From Agapetus fuscipes (Eukaryota; Arthropoda; Insecta; Trichoptera; Glossosomatidae): DNA of 64,000 nt. This document shows, piece by piece, positions 10,133 through 20,858 of this stretch. The position numbers and the translations under genes are program-made. Each line of letters begins with the position of its first letter. The first letter of the stretch is position 1. The DNA lies in the NCBI GenBank assembly GCA_951799405.1, contig OX637333.1, positions 30,210,904 to 30,274,903 of the forward strand, written 5' to 3'. Below the pieces are notes generated by a model. The model searched no databases. It was not told the origin of the DNA and worked only from the letters and a program-made list of their open reading frames with translations.

Positions 10133-10438
10133 AGAAATTTCCACAAATATGCTATTGAATTATTTCCGATGTTAGGACGTTGGTTGGTTGTTTCAACACG
10201 GGATAGGTAATTTGATAGCAAACTTAGTGAACTGATGAGACGAAATAAACAATATCGCGAAGTTTACGAAATGGTAATTTTATAAAAAAAAGTGTAGAAA
10301 TTTTCGATGATCTCGATGTTAAATGTATTTTTTTATTTCGCAAAATAGCGTATAAATACAACACAAAGAAATATATTTTATGTTATTTTCTAGTCTAGAA
10401 GTTATTTTGTTGTATTAATACTCACAAATATTCAGAGT

Positions 10439-10444
10439 AATAAA
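10439..10444 (+). terminator. Poly(A) signal candidate for the MBF2-family gene
   Basis: AATAAA about 310 bp after the stop, followed about 27 bp later by a GT/T-rich stretch (AAGTGTTTTATTTTTTC). An earlier AATAAA at 10244-10249 is an alternative. Confidence 0.5.
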
Positions 10445-10979
10445 AATATAATTTTATTGTAGATACTGAAAAGTGTTTTATTTTTTCTATCCCCTTTTCA
10501 GGTATATTCGTTTACCACTACTTTGCCCAGTAAGAAGACTAGAGTGATCACAGCTCAGGCGCAGTTCCTCTCTTGAGCCAGCGTGTGTTTTGAGTGTGCG
10601 TCTCACGGAGTACCCACTTCTAGATGAGGATGGATCTCCTTCAGGTTTATGTGAGAGTGGGTTGACAAAATTATGTGTTCATCATAAATGAATGACGATA
10701 ATATCCTTGCGAGGTTCTGATCTTCCACTGAACCACTGGAACCTTGTTTTCTGGGAGCTGTTGCCGTGATCCACTGTTTTTTCTGAAAGTAGTTACACCT
10801 CCACGCCGCTGAAGAAGCCCACAGAAGACATAAAAGCGAAACGTCCGGAACGACTAACTTCGATGGATCACGGCAAAAAATCACGGAATACAGCTTTCAA
10901 GTCTTAGCCACCAGTAGTCACAGCCGTAAAGTGTGATTCATCATGAAGTCGTGTTTGCTTATGCTGCTCATGTTTTCAG
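10445..10979. other. Spacer between MBF2 gene and first visible Wnt5 exon
   Basis: No repeat or gene recognised. The last 25 bases (10955-10979) form a T-rich acceptor tract ending TTTTCAG. It also contains an ATG (10943) opening a short hydrophobic frame that is out of register with Wnt5 (see findings). Confidence 0.45.
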
Positions 10980-11218
10980 CTACATGGGGATGCACGGCTT
11001 CGAGACCTGGACTCCTCCTGATCCCTCCGCCTGCCTCACCATGGCGGGCCTCACTCCTGGCCAAGGCCGACTGTGCCAGCTGTTCGGGGACCACATGCCG
11101 GCTGTGGCCAAGGGAGCCAACGAGGCCATCCAGGAGTGCCAGCACCAGTTCAGCGGGAGACGCTGGAACTGCAGCACCAGTGATGATGTCACAGTCTTCG
11201 GACCCCTGGCCAAGATTG
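10980..11218 (+). CDS. Wnt5: Wnt5, exon encoding N-terminal part of the mature Wnt domain
   Basis: Exon bounded by TTTTCAG/C and ATTG/GTCAGT; it enters on the third base of a codon and leaves after the first. It encodes YMGMHGFETWTPPDPSAC, then LTPGQGRLCQLFGDHM, AIQECQHQF and RRWNCST, the start of the Wnt fold. RRWNCST is the hallmark early Wnt motif and carries an N-glycosylation sequon. Wnt5 is a secreted, lipid-modified ligand. In insects it signals mainly beta-catenin-independently through Ryk/Derailed or Ror-type receptors in axon guidance and tissue polarity. The preceding exon(s), with start codon and signal peptide, are not found in this window. The first 10.9 kb contains no in-frame candidate I can defend, though an exon too short or divergent to see could be there. 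Confidence 0.9.
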
Positions 11219-11800
11219 GTCAGTTGATTAGCTATTTTCTCGTAGAGCTTGTTCAGAAATGTTAACATGTCATCCAGCATCAAGTACCATTTGAAGATTG
11301 AAAAAGCAATGTATAAAGAGATGATGCCGTGAAGCAAATGATTTTATGTTATCATTTAAGTAAGTCCTTTTGTTAAAGCTGTTGCTCAGTTGCTGACACG
11401 GAGTTGTAAAACTGCCCTCTAAATACACTAGTTAAGTCTGTCCTCGCATGTGCCTCCTAGATCTGAGCACTGACCAAGCATAACCAAAGCTCTCTCGACA
11501 TCTTTGAAAAGAAAAATCTCCGCCGTATGACGGCCTGTTAGAGGACGAAATATATGGTGAAGAAGATACAACTCGTGTGACGGAAATGCTAATAGTTGTC
11601 GACAGAGGAGCCAGGAGAGTGATTTTAGTTGCACTGTGACTGAGTGCAGTTGAGTGATGCATTGCATCCCCACTGGAGTGCTGAGCATGTTTCTTTATCT
11701 CTGTATTTACTCCAGGCAATCTTCGTTACCTGTACCTGAATGACCGCACATTATCTTGCTTGACAGACTTCCTGTATAACCCTGTTGTCCACTTCCTCAG

Positions 11801-11981
11801 GTAGCCGCGAGTCTGCCTTCACGCACGCCAGTTTGGCGGCAGGGGCGACTCTGTGGATTGCCCGCGCCTGCAGGGACGGAAGGCTCTCCTCCTGCGGCTG
11901 CTCGCGCGCCCCCCGGCCCCGGGGGCTGCACAAGGACTGGTTCTGGGGCGGCTGCGGGGACGACCTGGAGTATGGATACAA
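11801..11981 (+). CDS. Wnt5: Wnt5, second visible exon
   Basis: Acceptor CTTCCTCAG at 11800 and donor AA/GTAAGT at 11982. Joining after the previous exon restores the Gly codon (G+GT). It encodes [32 protein letters not shown] and [18 protein letters not shown]. The order ESAFTHA - ACRDG - CGCSR - W.WGGCGD.LEYGY is that of arthropod Wnt5. The exon is strongly GC-rich (notably 11850-11960) against AT-rich introns. It leaves in phase 2. Confidence 0.93.
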
Positions 11982-12057
11982 GTAAGTGTAGCGCTTATTC
12001 TCTGCTGAAGGTTGGAAAGCATCATGATATTTCGGGGGCTGAAATAAAATTAACATA

Positions 12058-12284
12058 TGAAAAAAATGGTTCACTTTGCCAATGTCACCCCTGCTTCAGG
12101 GAAGGTCGGCAAGAGTTGCAGGGCTTATGTTCATTTGAGATTGGGTTTTTATATTATAGGTCCACATGCGGCGTGTGTGAGCGCGAAATTATGCATGTCT
12201 GCTTGTGGGAATGCATTTAATATAAATCTTAAATGATATATATCTTTGCAGCTTAGATTAGATTAGATTAGATTAGATAAGACA
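12058..12284 (+). repeat. RTE-3' LINE tail with (GATTA)n end
   Basis: 5'-truncated copy starting at AAAAAATGGTTCACTTTGCC, with GGCAAGAGTTGCAGGGCTTA. It ends TTTGCAGCTTAGATTAGATT-AGATTAGATTAGAT, showing the microsatellite tail that closes this LINE family. Confidence 0.85.
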
Positions 12285-12289
12285 TTATA

Positions 12290-12465
12290 ATTTTTTTTAT
12301 AAAAAAACACAGAGTTTTATTTTCACAAATTGAGTATTTAATTCCACCTCAAGTACTTTCGACTTATTCACGTCATTATCAAGAGGATACTAAATTACAA
12401 AAATTGACAAGACAAACACCATAGAATGAATTTCAAATGATACATATCTTTGCAGCTTAGATTTA
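12290..12465. repeat. Dispersed repeat family F, copy 1, plus a short RTE-3' terminus
   Basis: CCACCTCAAGTACTTTCGAC, then AGAGGATACTAAATTACAAA-AATTGACAAGACAAACACCAT, recurs at 46500-46625. Both copies lie beside an RTE-3' repeat. The block ends with ATACATATCTTTGCAGCTTAG (12440-12465), so F may be another part of the same LINE family's 3' region. Confidence 0.55.
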
Positions 12466-13309
12466 GATATGAAAGTAACTCCACTAAAAATATGCTGCGC
12501 TCTCAATCTGCCTTTCAACCAACTTCCCGAAAATCCACCCCCACTCATTCAACCTTCCATTGTTTTCATTGCTCTGCGATCTTTTGAGCCTCATCACAAA
12601 TCTCCATATTATATAATGGTGCAGTATGGGTGTTTCAAATACGTTTTTTTCATGGCGGGCAAACAACAAAATATTCAGTTAGGGTCTTTAATAGCCAATA
12701 ACAAAATATAAGTTGGAATTTTACCATGCAAATTGTATGCCATCAAAACTTTTTTATTCTATGTGAGGCTCAACCCATGTTATGTACTGCCTTCATTTGC
12801 CTTATCAATCTGGAGTCACTTCTTTGTCACTATTTGTTCAACATGCTTTTCTGACCATCGCCATTCAGGACCACCTTCCTCTCCCCCAGCAGTGAGCCTA
12901 CTTGTCAGTGGCCCAATGACCGGAACTGATGGAGTGGCCTAACTTTGTGCTCTTTAATTTCCTGATCCCCCGGCTACAGTGTTGCCCCCCTTGTTCCTGC
13001 TTTACTCGCCCTCCTCCCCTGTACGTGATGTATTCCCTACTCATGGCTATTATTTATGCGCCCCGCACAGCTTACGTTGTCTTGCTCGCTGCCCGCGCTT
13101 TGTTCTGTCACCTGCACCACGTGGTCAAGTGGTGAAATATTCTCTTGGAGCCGCAGGTCAAGGGTTCCAGCTGTCGCCGTATAAAATGAGACGTCAGGAG
13201 CAGCAACAGATTTAAATATTGTTATCAGCTTATACTCGTAGTAAGCTGTGCTTGTCTCATTTATGGAAATATAAAAAATATTATTCTTTATCTTTTTCAA
13301 GTCTTTCTA
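12466..13309. other. Wnt5 intron sequence, no gene seen
   Basis: Open frames up to 87 codons on both strands, none with recognisable homology. GC content rises at 12850-13170. Confidence 0.4.
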
Positions 13310-13390
13310 TCTATGTTGCAAAGATATAATAACATTTAAGGCTTATATTACATGTATTCCCACAAGCAGACACCTACTATTTTTAACTTC
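13310..13390 (-). repeat. RTE-3' LINE tail fragment
   Basis: ATGTTGCAAAGATATAATAA and TTCCCACAAGCAGACACC match the terminal third of the family. Confidence 0.65.
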
Positions 13391-13746
13391 TCACAAATAC
13401 ATCTTCTATGTCTTTTAGCGCTGTGGCTATGTACATGTGTTTCATCAGGAGACGTGCATCAACCATCAGACAGCCTATTGATTTCCCTTATCAGTCGCGT
13501 GTAGGCCTGATGACGTCAGAGCGCCGTCTGTTTGTGACGTCACTTTGTATGTCCACGTCATGGCGGTGGGGGAGATAAGGCGAGAGGGCCCATGCGCTGG
13601 GACGCATCATATAACGACAACATGCACATCAGGGTGTTCCTGTACAATTGAAGGTTTATTTTACAATCCAAGTTGCAAGGTTTTTATAGATTAACATTCA
13701 GTATGTGTAAATAAAATTTAAAAAATAAAAATAAAACCTTAGTCTC
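13391..13746. other. Wnt5 intron sequence with clustered TGACGTCA sites
   Basis: Three CRE-like TGACGTCA/GACGTCA sequences fall within 13508-13562 (GATGACGTCAGAG, GTGACGTCAC, CCACGTCATGG). They may be regulatory or chance; no gene seen. Confidence 0.3.
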
Positions 13747-13880
13747 TTGCCGGTATTTTTATAATGGCTTTGAAATAAACACCGAAACGGGAATCCATTT
13801 CTGCCACCCTCGGTGTTGATCGAACCCTAGCTCTGTGGCATGGAACGCAAGCATGCTACCAACTGAGCCATAGACCGAGC
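13747..13880 (-). repeat. SINE-A, head and proximal body only
   Basis: tRNA-like head (ACCAACTGAGCCATAGACCG at the right end) and the ACACCGAAACGGGAA body. The 3' half is missing. Confidence 0.7.
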
Positions 13881-14561
13881 TTTTATGAAACTATAGTTAT
13901 TAGAAAGATGGCCACCCATTTAAACATCAGAGAGACATTGAATAAATTTGATCCTAAATATTCTGTAACTAAAGGCGTCGTAAAGAATAATGTGCAAGTG
14001 TTAGATAGGCTAGCTGGTAGCCATGTTAAGCTGGTAGCCATGTTAAGCTGGCGTGGCATTCATGTCGCAGCAGGGACGTGAACGTGGGACCGCGGCTACT
14101 CGGCGCACCCCTGCAGGGCGGACATGTGACAAATTCGGGGGCCACACACGCACAGCCACAACTGATCATCAGATCACGCAGACGTGTATCAAAGATTGTT
14201 TCCCGTTGAATTTTGCCGCTTTTAGCACTGATATACTAACTCTGGGTTTTAGTCTTTATGGTGAAGTTCTGATTTAAAATACTTAGGTATTTTTTTTCGT
14301 AGGTACTTCATTCATATTCAAAATTTGTTACCTCTAGAAAGCAATGTTCGCCAAACTTGCCAGGAGGGGAGGGATGAAATAAAGCAGTCTCCGCGGACCT
14401 AGACCTCTAACCCATCTGGCTGTGACTACTGCGAGTCTAACTAACCATCACAACGTGGTTACGTACTTCTGAGAAGTTTGAAAAGTAATGGGAAGAGTTG
14501 TCAATACTTTGTTAAATTGGACTTGAAAGTAACAGAATGGAGCTTGGAGTCCGTCAGGTTG
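13881..14561. other. Wnt5 intron sequence, no gene seen
   Basis: Contains a short 19-bp direct duplication (GCTGGTAGCCATGTTAA, 14012-14046). No supported gene. Confidence 0.4.
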
Positions 14562-14867
14562 GCTCTTGACTGTCGTGCTTCAGCGACTGTGTAAGCAGGG
14601 TCCCTCCTGTTCGCTCTTGACTGTCGTGCTTCAGCGTCTGTGTAAGCAGGGTCCCTCCTGTTCGCTCTTGACTGTCGTGCTTCAGCGTCTGTGTAAGCAG
14701 GGTCCCTCCTGTTCGCTCTTGACTGTCGTGCTTCAGCGTCTGTGTAAGCAGGGTCCCTCCTGTTCGCTCTTGACTGTCGTGCTTCAGCGTCTGTGTAAGC
14801 AGGGTCCCTCCTGTTCGCTCTTGACTGTCGTGCTTCAGCGTCTGTGTAAGCAGGGTCCCTCACACGT
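14562..14867. repeat. 51-bp minisatellite, six copies
   Basis: Unit starts GCTCTTGACTGTCGTGCTTC and ends GGTCCCTCCTGTTC; starts at 14562 and 14613 give a 51-bp period, nearly invariant. 51 is divisible by three, so one frame on each strand stays open through all copies: plus LTVVLQRLCKQGPSCSL and minus RRDPAYTDAEARQSRAN, 17 residues per unit. No start context, splice signal or homology supports coding. Confidence 0.93.
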
Positions 14868-15188
14868 TGGCGGAGCGTGGCTAATGCCGCTCAGGGCGCC
14901 GCATTGTTCGCTTAGACTTCCAACTCCCCTAACCGGAACGAATCTATCAAACCGGTTCCAGATTACGATCGGTAGATCGGCTGTCCTGCGCCTGCGCCTG
15001 CTGGCAGGCAGCTTTGTGCTCTTAATAATAATGTTCATATTTATTCACAGCTTAGTAACGCGGAGGGTGCAGTACGTGACCAGTCATATAAAATGGTATC
15101 ACGCAGCGCTACATGCACACATATCCGTGTGTGTTTAGATCTTTAAACGAACTATTTTGTGATTTTGATTTTGTCTTTTTTTTGTCTA
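14868..15188. other. Wnt5 intron sequence, no gene seen
   Basis: Continues the plus-strand open frame of the minisatellite to a stop at 15136-15138, but composition and lack of homology argue against coding. Confidence 0.35.
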
Positions 15189-15400
15189 TAATCTAAGTTG
15201 CAAAGATATATTGACATTTCAGGCTTATATTAAATGCACGCCCACAAGCAGATACGTGCAAGTTTACGCTAACGCATGCTGCATATGTAGGTACTAATAA
15301 ACCAAATCTCACATGAACCTTGAAACTCCTGCCACCTCTCCCTGAAACTAGGATGGCATTGGCAAAAGTGAACAGAGTTTTATCGGTATGAAAGGTCAGG
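15189..15400 (-). repeat. RTE-3' LINE tail
   Basis: ATCTAAGTTGCAAAGATATA at the left (family terminus), then ACGCCCACAAGCAGATACG. It ends near CAAAAGTGAACAGAGTTTTA. Degenerate but collinear. Confidence 0.78.
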
Positions 15401-15522
15401 AAAGTCGTGCTTACTCACTACACTGATCGTAAAATCTGTTTTTCAAATAAATCCACTTCACCTTACATCCACTAGGAGTCCACGTGCATTTCACATGAAT
15501 ATAATATAACATGGAAAGTAAA

Positions 15523-15800
15523 TGTCGGTGTTATGGCCGAGGGGGCCAAGTGGGCTGAACTTTCTAGCGTGTTTGGAATAGAGCAACGTTGGCTCGATCC
15601 CCGCCTGGGTCATTTGACCATAACCTTCACCCTGGTTCAGATGTTATTGGGTATTAATAAACATGATTTATTATTCATTTACATTATTCATTAAAATAAA
15701 CAATAATGAATTATTAATTGATGATATTGTTACCTGTTTCTGGCAGGCAGAATAGGTTGGTGAATTGCATTCCTCTTCACAAATCTTTTTTTTTTTAATT
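15523..15800 (+). repeat. SINE-C, Ser/Leu-tRNA-like SINE
   Basis: Head GTCGGTGTTATGGCCGAGGG-GGCCAAGTGGGC is a class-II (Ser/Leu-type) tRNA A-box region; the B box is GGCTCGATCCCCGCC. The body has TTCACCCTGGTTCAGATGTT and an AT-rich AATAATGAATTATTAATTGA block, then a 3' CATTCCTCTTCACAAAT followed by poly-T. Related copies: 28046, 30516, 41935, 42950 and 57280. Confidence 0.75.
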
Positions 15801-15887
15801 TATAAAAAAAAATACAAACCTTTTCATGATTTTTCAGTGACTTGTTCTCTTCCTTGTCTAATGGTTAGTTATCCTATATCTACAACA

Positions 15888-15945
15888 GAATGCATTTAAT
15901 ATGAATCTTAAATGTAGCATATCTTTGCAACTTACATTACATATA
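15888..15945 (+). repeat. RTE-3' LINE terminus fragment
   Basis: GAATGCATTTAATATGAATC followed by ATATCTTTGCAACTTACATT. Confidence 0.65.
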
Positions 15946-16084
15946 AAATGCTCACACTAAATTATTGTAGGCGGTGAATGAAAGCGGACTTCCCCTGTTT
16001 AGTAATAAAGTATCAGGAGGGCGACATGATATGGGGGCTGTGACATTAGTGCTGCTCATTGCAGGACACAATTCGTCATATGTG

Positions 16085-16330
16085 CTTGTTTGGCTTATCT
16101 ACCATTTGATTCACAGATTACATCTCACTGTAATCGTCTTAATAATCATATTCTGCTTAATCTGAACTAAGAAAAAAACGTAAAATACGTTAATGTGAGA
16201 GTGGTTTTAAGTATTTTTATAATCAATTTCCAGTTTTTATAAGACACATTGGTCCAGCACACATACAAAAATTGCTCATGTGAAAATATTTTTTGATAGA
16301 AATAAGACAAACAAGCACTAAGGGGACGAG
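16085..16330. repeat. Dispersed repeat family E, copy 1
   Basis: Shares ordered blocks with 44897-45155: TTTGGCTTATCTACCATTTG, CTGAACTAAGAAAAAAACG, ATAAGACACATTGGTC, ATTGCTCATGTGAA, ATAAGACAAACAAGCACTAA. Class unknown; no inverted termini seen. Confidence 0.65.
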
Positions 16331-16740
16331 CTGACCCGCCCGTCCATATTAATAAGGAGACCGTGACGTTTGTGTTGGACACTTTACTGCCTTGAGTTTA
16401 CTAATTTATTGTTTTTTTTTTTAAAGGAAACTCGAATTTATATGAATGGAAAAAATAAATTCTGAAATGAATATAAAAAGGGGCCTTGGTAATAGTAGCC
16501 AATGGATATTGAGAGCTGGACGTTTTATTTAACCTTAATTACTATTCCACACTTACAAGCGAAGGCGAGGAATTGATAATGCTGGAGTCATGTTGAATGC
16601 GGTGTTCGCTGAGAAATGAATCGTTTCACTTAAATAATTTGTTTTTATTTTCCAATTACTCATCACTGCAAGCATAAAAAGAAAAAGCTTTAAAAAAATG
16701 CAAATAGATGCCGTGGGGACCACATTAAAATCACATCAAG

Positions 16741-17237
16741 TCTCTGCCGGCAATTAGGACGCCATATCTAGCCTATGTTCGTAGCCTGTTGGACTTTGCT
16801 TCCCCATTATGAAGTCCCATGTATGATTATACATTCGACGATTGGAGGGTGTTCAGAATAAATTTCTGAGACACCTTAATTTCAGAACACATAGTTCTTT
16901 TGCTAATCCTCAGGAAGCCGCTCGCTTTCATGGAGTCCCTTCGCTCAGGACTCGTCGTATCTCCCAGGACATGAGCCTCCTGCATGGTATTCTACATGGG
17001 GCAATCGACTCGATGGAACTTGTCGAAAAAGTCACTTTCCGAGTCCCTCATGTTAGACGTACAAGACTGAATGCACTTTTCCACGTTAAAACTCACCGGA
17101 CTAACTATGGATACAACTCCATCTTCGGAAGGATTCTCGGCCTTTATAATGATAATTTTAACCACATCGATATATTTCACCTATCCAAGAGGTCATTCTT
17201 AAGAGAGGTGAATGAGGCATTGACTGTAGAAACTTAG
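16741..17237 (+). pseudogene. Non-LTR retrotransposon reverse transcriptase, C-terminal relic
   Basis: The first part reads AIRTPYLAYVRSLLDFASP, then a stop (TGA near 16809) and a frameshift. The intact frame from 16842 gives LEGVQNKFLRHLNF, VPSLRTRRISQDMSLLHGI, FRVPHVRRTRLNALFHV and HRTNYGYNSIFGRILGLYN, ending at TAG 17235-17237. This order (YVRS-L-SP, VQ.KFLR, GLPSL..RR...L..L, FR.P.RR.R....F) is the region behind the RT domain in jockey-like LINEs. The coding remnant is followed by a long T-rich 3' stretch. It is dead: no RT catalytic core, one stop, one frameshift. Confidence 0.8.
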
Positions 17238-17656
17238 AAGATTGACTTTTTTTCTTTTTAATTTTTTTTTTTTAAATGATTGGTGTTTTGTTTTCCTTTT
17301 TCTTTTCTTATCTTTTATTTTCTTTTTTCTTTTTTGTCTTCCTATTTTTTAATATTATTTAAGCTCCATATTTTTAATCTCTATGTAATCTTTTAAAAAT
17401 TTATTATTAGTTTTAACATCCAATGACACAGTACGCTATATATTTTTTTTCATTTTTCTTAAAATTATGTATATTTTTATGTATTTGTGTTGTTTGTTAA
17501 ATAAAAAAAAAACATATAACTGTAAAAGAGTTCATTCTTATGGACACAAAAAAAAACATTAAAAGTCTTCTTTATTTCTTTTTTTTTACGTGGTATTTTT
17601 TTTTTGAGGAAATGAAAAAAAAAGGAATAAAAAAACAGGTCAGAGGTGAAGCGCCC
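17238..17656. other. T-rich 3' region behind the LINE relic
   Basis: Long T-rich tracts (17245-17480) then A-rich tracts to about 17640, probably the LINE's 3' UTR and low-complexity sequence. No gene. Confidence 0.5.
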
Positions 17657-19298
17657 ACCAGGAGCGCAGAGGGCGGTAGGCCTCTGTGTGTCAGCCGGGC
17701 TGGCGTAGCAGACAACGTAGCACGTAGTCACGTCGGCGACACCTCCTCGCCGCTCTGGGGCCCGGACACGTTTTCACGCTACGAAAGGGCTTCCATTTCA
17801 CATTTTCCAGGAATTCCTGAAAATTTTCCTGAACAAATTATCATTTTCAACGATAAAATATGAAAAAGAACAACTTTTAAAAGCGATTTATTAAGTTTCC
17901 CGTTTACGACTGATCTACGTTTTCCAATCGAGTTTTATTTTTCGTCGCTAAAAAAGGGAGAGGTTTTTCCACTGAAACATTGTTTAAGGTTTCTTTTATT
18001 TGATGCCTATTTAATAGCTGTCGTAAATTTACTTCGGTCTTAGGAATGTCTAACGAAAGAGGCAAAATCTACCAGGAGCGCACGCCGCGGCAGGAGATGC
18101 TCCACGTCGCTTCCATACAAGCAGCCCAGCCACCCGAGGGAGACTCCCCGCGCGTGTGTGTACCTCTCGTGGTATTTTCCAGCGATAGAAACGTAGGAAA
18201 ATGGAATTTTCACGTTTGATGCATTCCACTGGAAAGCTCAAAGTCGTTTTCCACGAGGTGTCGCGATGCCAGGAGCGCAGGAGGCGGGGGAGGTGGGCGG
18301 CACCTGTACAGCGCCCAGCTGGCCGCCCAGTGCGCAGGTGCAGAGGAGCCCCGCCCCCGCCCCCTAGGTGAATGGGCCGCACGTCACCAGCATTAGCGGA
18401 GCATCCAGAAGTGAGCCTGAACTGGCGGGCGGCGTTCATTTCTGTAAACCACCGTAACTATTGTGCGCCATCCTGAAACATCACACTAAATATTACATTT
18501 CCACCGCTCGGCTTTTCCGTTATGACAGTTTTCACAAAAACATGGATTTTTCTGCATATTTCGGCTTTTCCCCACCAGGCCAGCAGGAGGCGCCGCGGGT
18601 AAAGCAACCTACATTCTGCGTGCGCTCGCGGGGAGCGCTTTCCTCTACGTCAATACGAATTATACCTTTTAAGTGAAAAAAAAATACTTAAAAAAACGTT
18701 CCCGTCTTCTTAGTGAAATGTCGCATATTTGAGATTTTTATGCCAGGGACGCATATATCATAGAAGGGGTTTTGTTTCGGGGGAAAGTTGCATTAGAATG
18801 TTAGAAGGAGAGAGATTCCTGCAGCCGAGGAAGTTCCGCTAACGTGAGCTTATTCTATCAGGAGTGCAGAAAGCTGGAGGGGTGCCCCTCCCCCCCACGT
18901 TACGGCCTCCTCCCCCCCCCCCCTCCAGCACGTCACACACCTGCACTACGTGTCTAAGAAAGCCTGAGTGGCGAGGAAGAAAGAATCCTGTAAAAATCCC
19001 AAGCCATTCCAATTGGGGAATCATAAACGACAGAATGTCAAACGTTGCGCGGGATATTATTTATTTTTTATGGCTTCAATCGATTCCTTCTCCCAGGGAG
19101 CCATGAAGCGAGGGGGAGGACGCTGTACTAGAGCCCAGCTGTACTAATGGCAAAGGGAGAAAGCTAAAGTATTGATGTTTCAATCTCAGCATTCTTACAT
19201 GGCACACGGACCAATATTTAGAATTCACACTTAAATGTAAAAAAAATGTTCATATTTACTATTTTATTTATTTTCGAAGTATAGGTCCATTGATACCA

Positions 19299-19470
19299 AG
19301 GGCTGGAAGTCTTATCCCCACGGTAATTCTTACCTACCGAATATCGGTAATATTTGTATGAAGACTAATCAGCTGTTTACTTGCGGCCATCTTGGATTGA
19401 CAGGTCTTCATATAAATATTACCGATATTCGGTAGGTAAGAATTACCGTGGGGATGAGACTTCCAGCCCT
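19299..19470. mobile_element. MITE-like hairpin element with ~68-bp inverted arms
   Basis: Left arm AGGGCTGGAAGTCTTATCCC...ACCTACCGAATATCGGTAAT...GAAGAC is matched inverted at the right (GTCTTCAT...ATTACCGATATTCGGTAGGT...GGGATGAGACTTCCAGCCCT) with about two mismatches. About 36 bp of spacer includes GCGGCCATCTTGGATTG. No clear target-site duplication. Confidence 0.8.
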
Positions 19471-19810
19471 GGGTATTTCTGGAAGTGCGATACAGTCAAA
19501 CAGTTTTTATTTGTCTGATACTTTTGTGCGAACATTCATGTTTCCATCAAGACTGCTCAGAGATCTCCACACATGATCTGCGATTAAGTTGGAGTATCTT
19601 GCCTTTTCTAAAGCCCCTTGATGTATGATTCTCATACAACATCCCACACTAGCACACAAGTCTTAAAACAGTTAGATGCAAAATAATTGTAAAGTTATTA
19701 TAACACTTGCTCTCTATGACATAGTTCTTTTGCTATTTTTATTTAGATATATTTTTTTCAAATTATACCTGATGTCTGAGAACCAAAAACGTTTAAAAAC
19801 AAATACACAA

Positions 19811-19869
19811 GAAAGTGGAAATAAACAGGAAAGTGGAAATAAACAGGAAAGTGGAAATAAACAGGAAAG
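19811..19869. repeat. 18-bp tandem repeat, three copies
   Basis: GAAAGTGGAAATAAACAG repeated exactly three times plus a partial fourth. Confidence 0.9.
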
Positions 19870-20858
19870 AATCATTTTCATTTCTTTAAATTTCCTCAAA
19901 GATAAAAGCCGTGCAGGTATTCGGATCCAAAGGAAATCTTCACAATTTCTCGCAAATCAAAGTGAACGTATTGGGAAATTGGATTTCGTTGCGGATTTTC
20001 CTGACATTGGGCAAAAATTCATTGCGAAACGTTGTACTGATGAATTTAGAGTATCAGGCGCGCACGCCGGCCAGGAGCAGGGGAATGCCAAGTATTCCAG
20101 ACATCTGTCCGCAGGAGAGGCGTGCCGCGCTGGGGACGGATTCCCGCATTCCAGCCATTTTCTACCAGGAGCACATGACGTCACCAGGGTGAGCGGCAGT
20201 CTGCGGGCGGGGGAGGGGGAAACAATCCATACCCGGGCGGCGGCGGTGGAAAACAAACTGCTGCAAGCGAAACTTACAACTTGAACCCTTTGCATCATGC
20301 CTTTAAAGCTTATTTTACTTTGAATTGACTTCCATTGATCGTAGAGGGTGGAAAAGCGCATTTATCTAATCAAAACATACAATTTTCACCTTTATTCATT
20401 TTTACACAAAACTCATTTTGCTTTGATTGTAGTGATTGGAGATTAAATAAAAAGCTTGTGCTTTAAGCGAAACAGTGTTATTATCAGCGTTATTGTTCTA
20501 GTGTTTAAGAGCTGTTTTTGAATGTCATTACTTTTGAGGCTACGAATTTCCATATCAGTTGGTATTCGAATTACCTAGATGCCAAATTTAATCCAGTCCT
20601 AACTAACACTCATTTTTTAATGATGGATATAAATAATGCACTACGTATTGTAACATTCAATGATAACCGAAGATTTTTTTTTTTGAAAAAAAAAGCCTCG
20701 CACGGTAAACGGCAGTTTGCACCAAGCTGTTGTTATGTTATTTTAAATAACATATAAAAAAACAATCCCGAAGTGTGCAGTGTGTGTTTGTGGGCCGAAC
20801 GGAGCCGAACGGTCACGGAAGCGGCCGAACTGCACCGTGTGAACTTATCAGGCCGTCG

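Noticed and set aside
10808..10852. Possible hammerhead-like motif (CTGAAGA ... GCGAAACGTC), as in Penelope-like elements
   Set aside because: Stem II would have only about two pairs and no stem I could be built; only a vague resemblance.
11858..12220. 120-codon frame overlapping the second visible Wnt5 exon
   Set aside because: Wrong frame of the GC-rich exon (Ala/Pro/Gly-rich) running into a LINE tail.
14566..15138. 190-codon plus-strand frame starting in the 51-bp minisatellite
   Set aside because: Begins at a non-ATG codon in a repeat; the part beyond the repeat shows no homology or splice structure.
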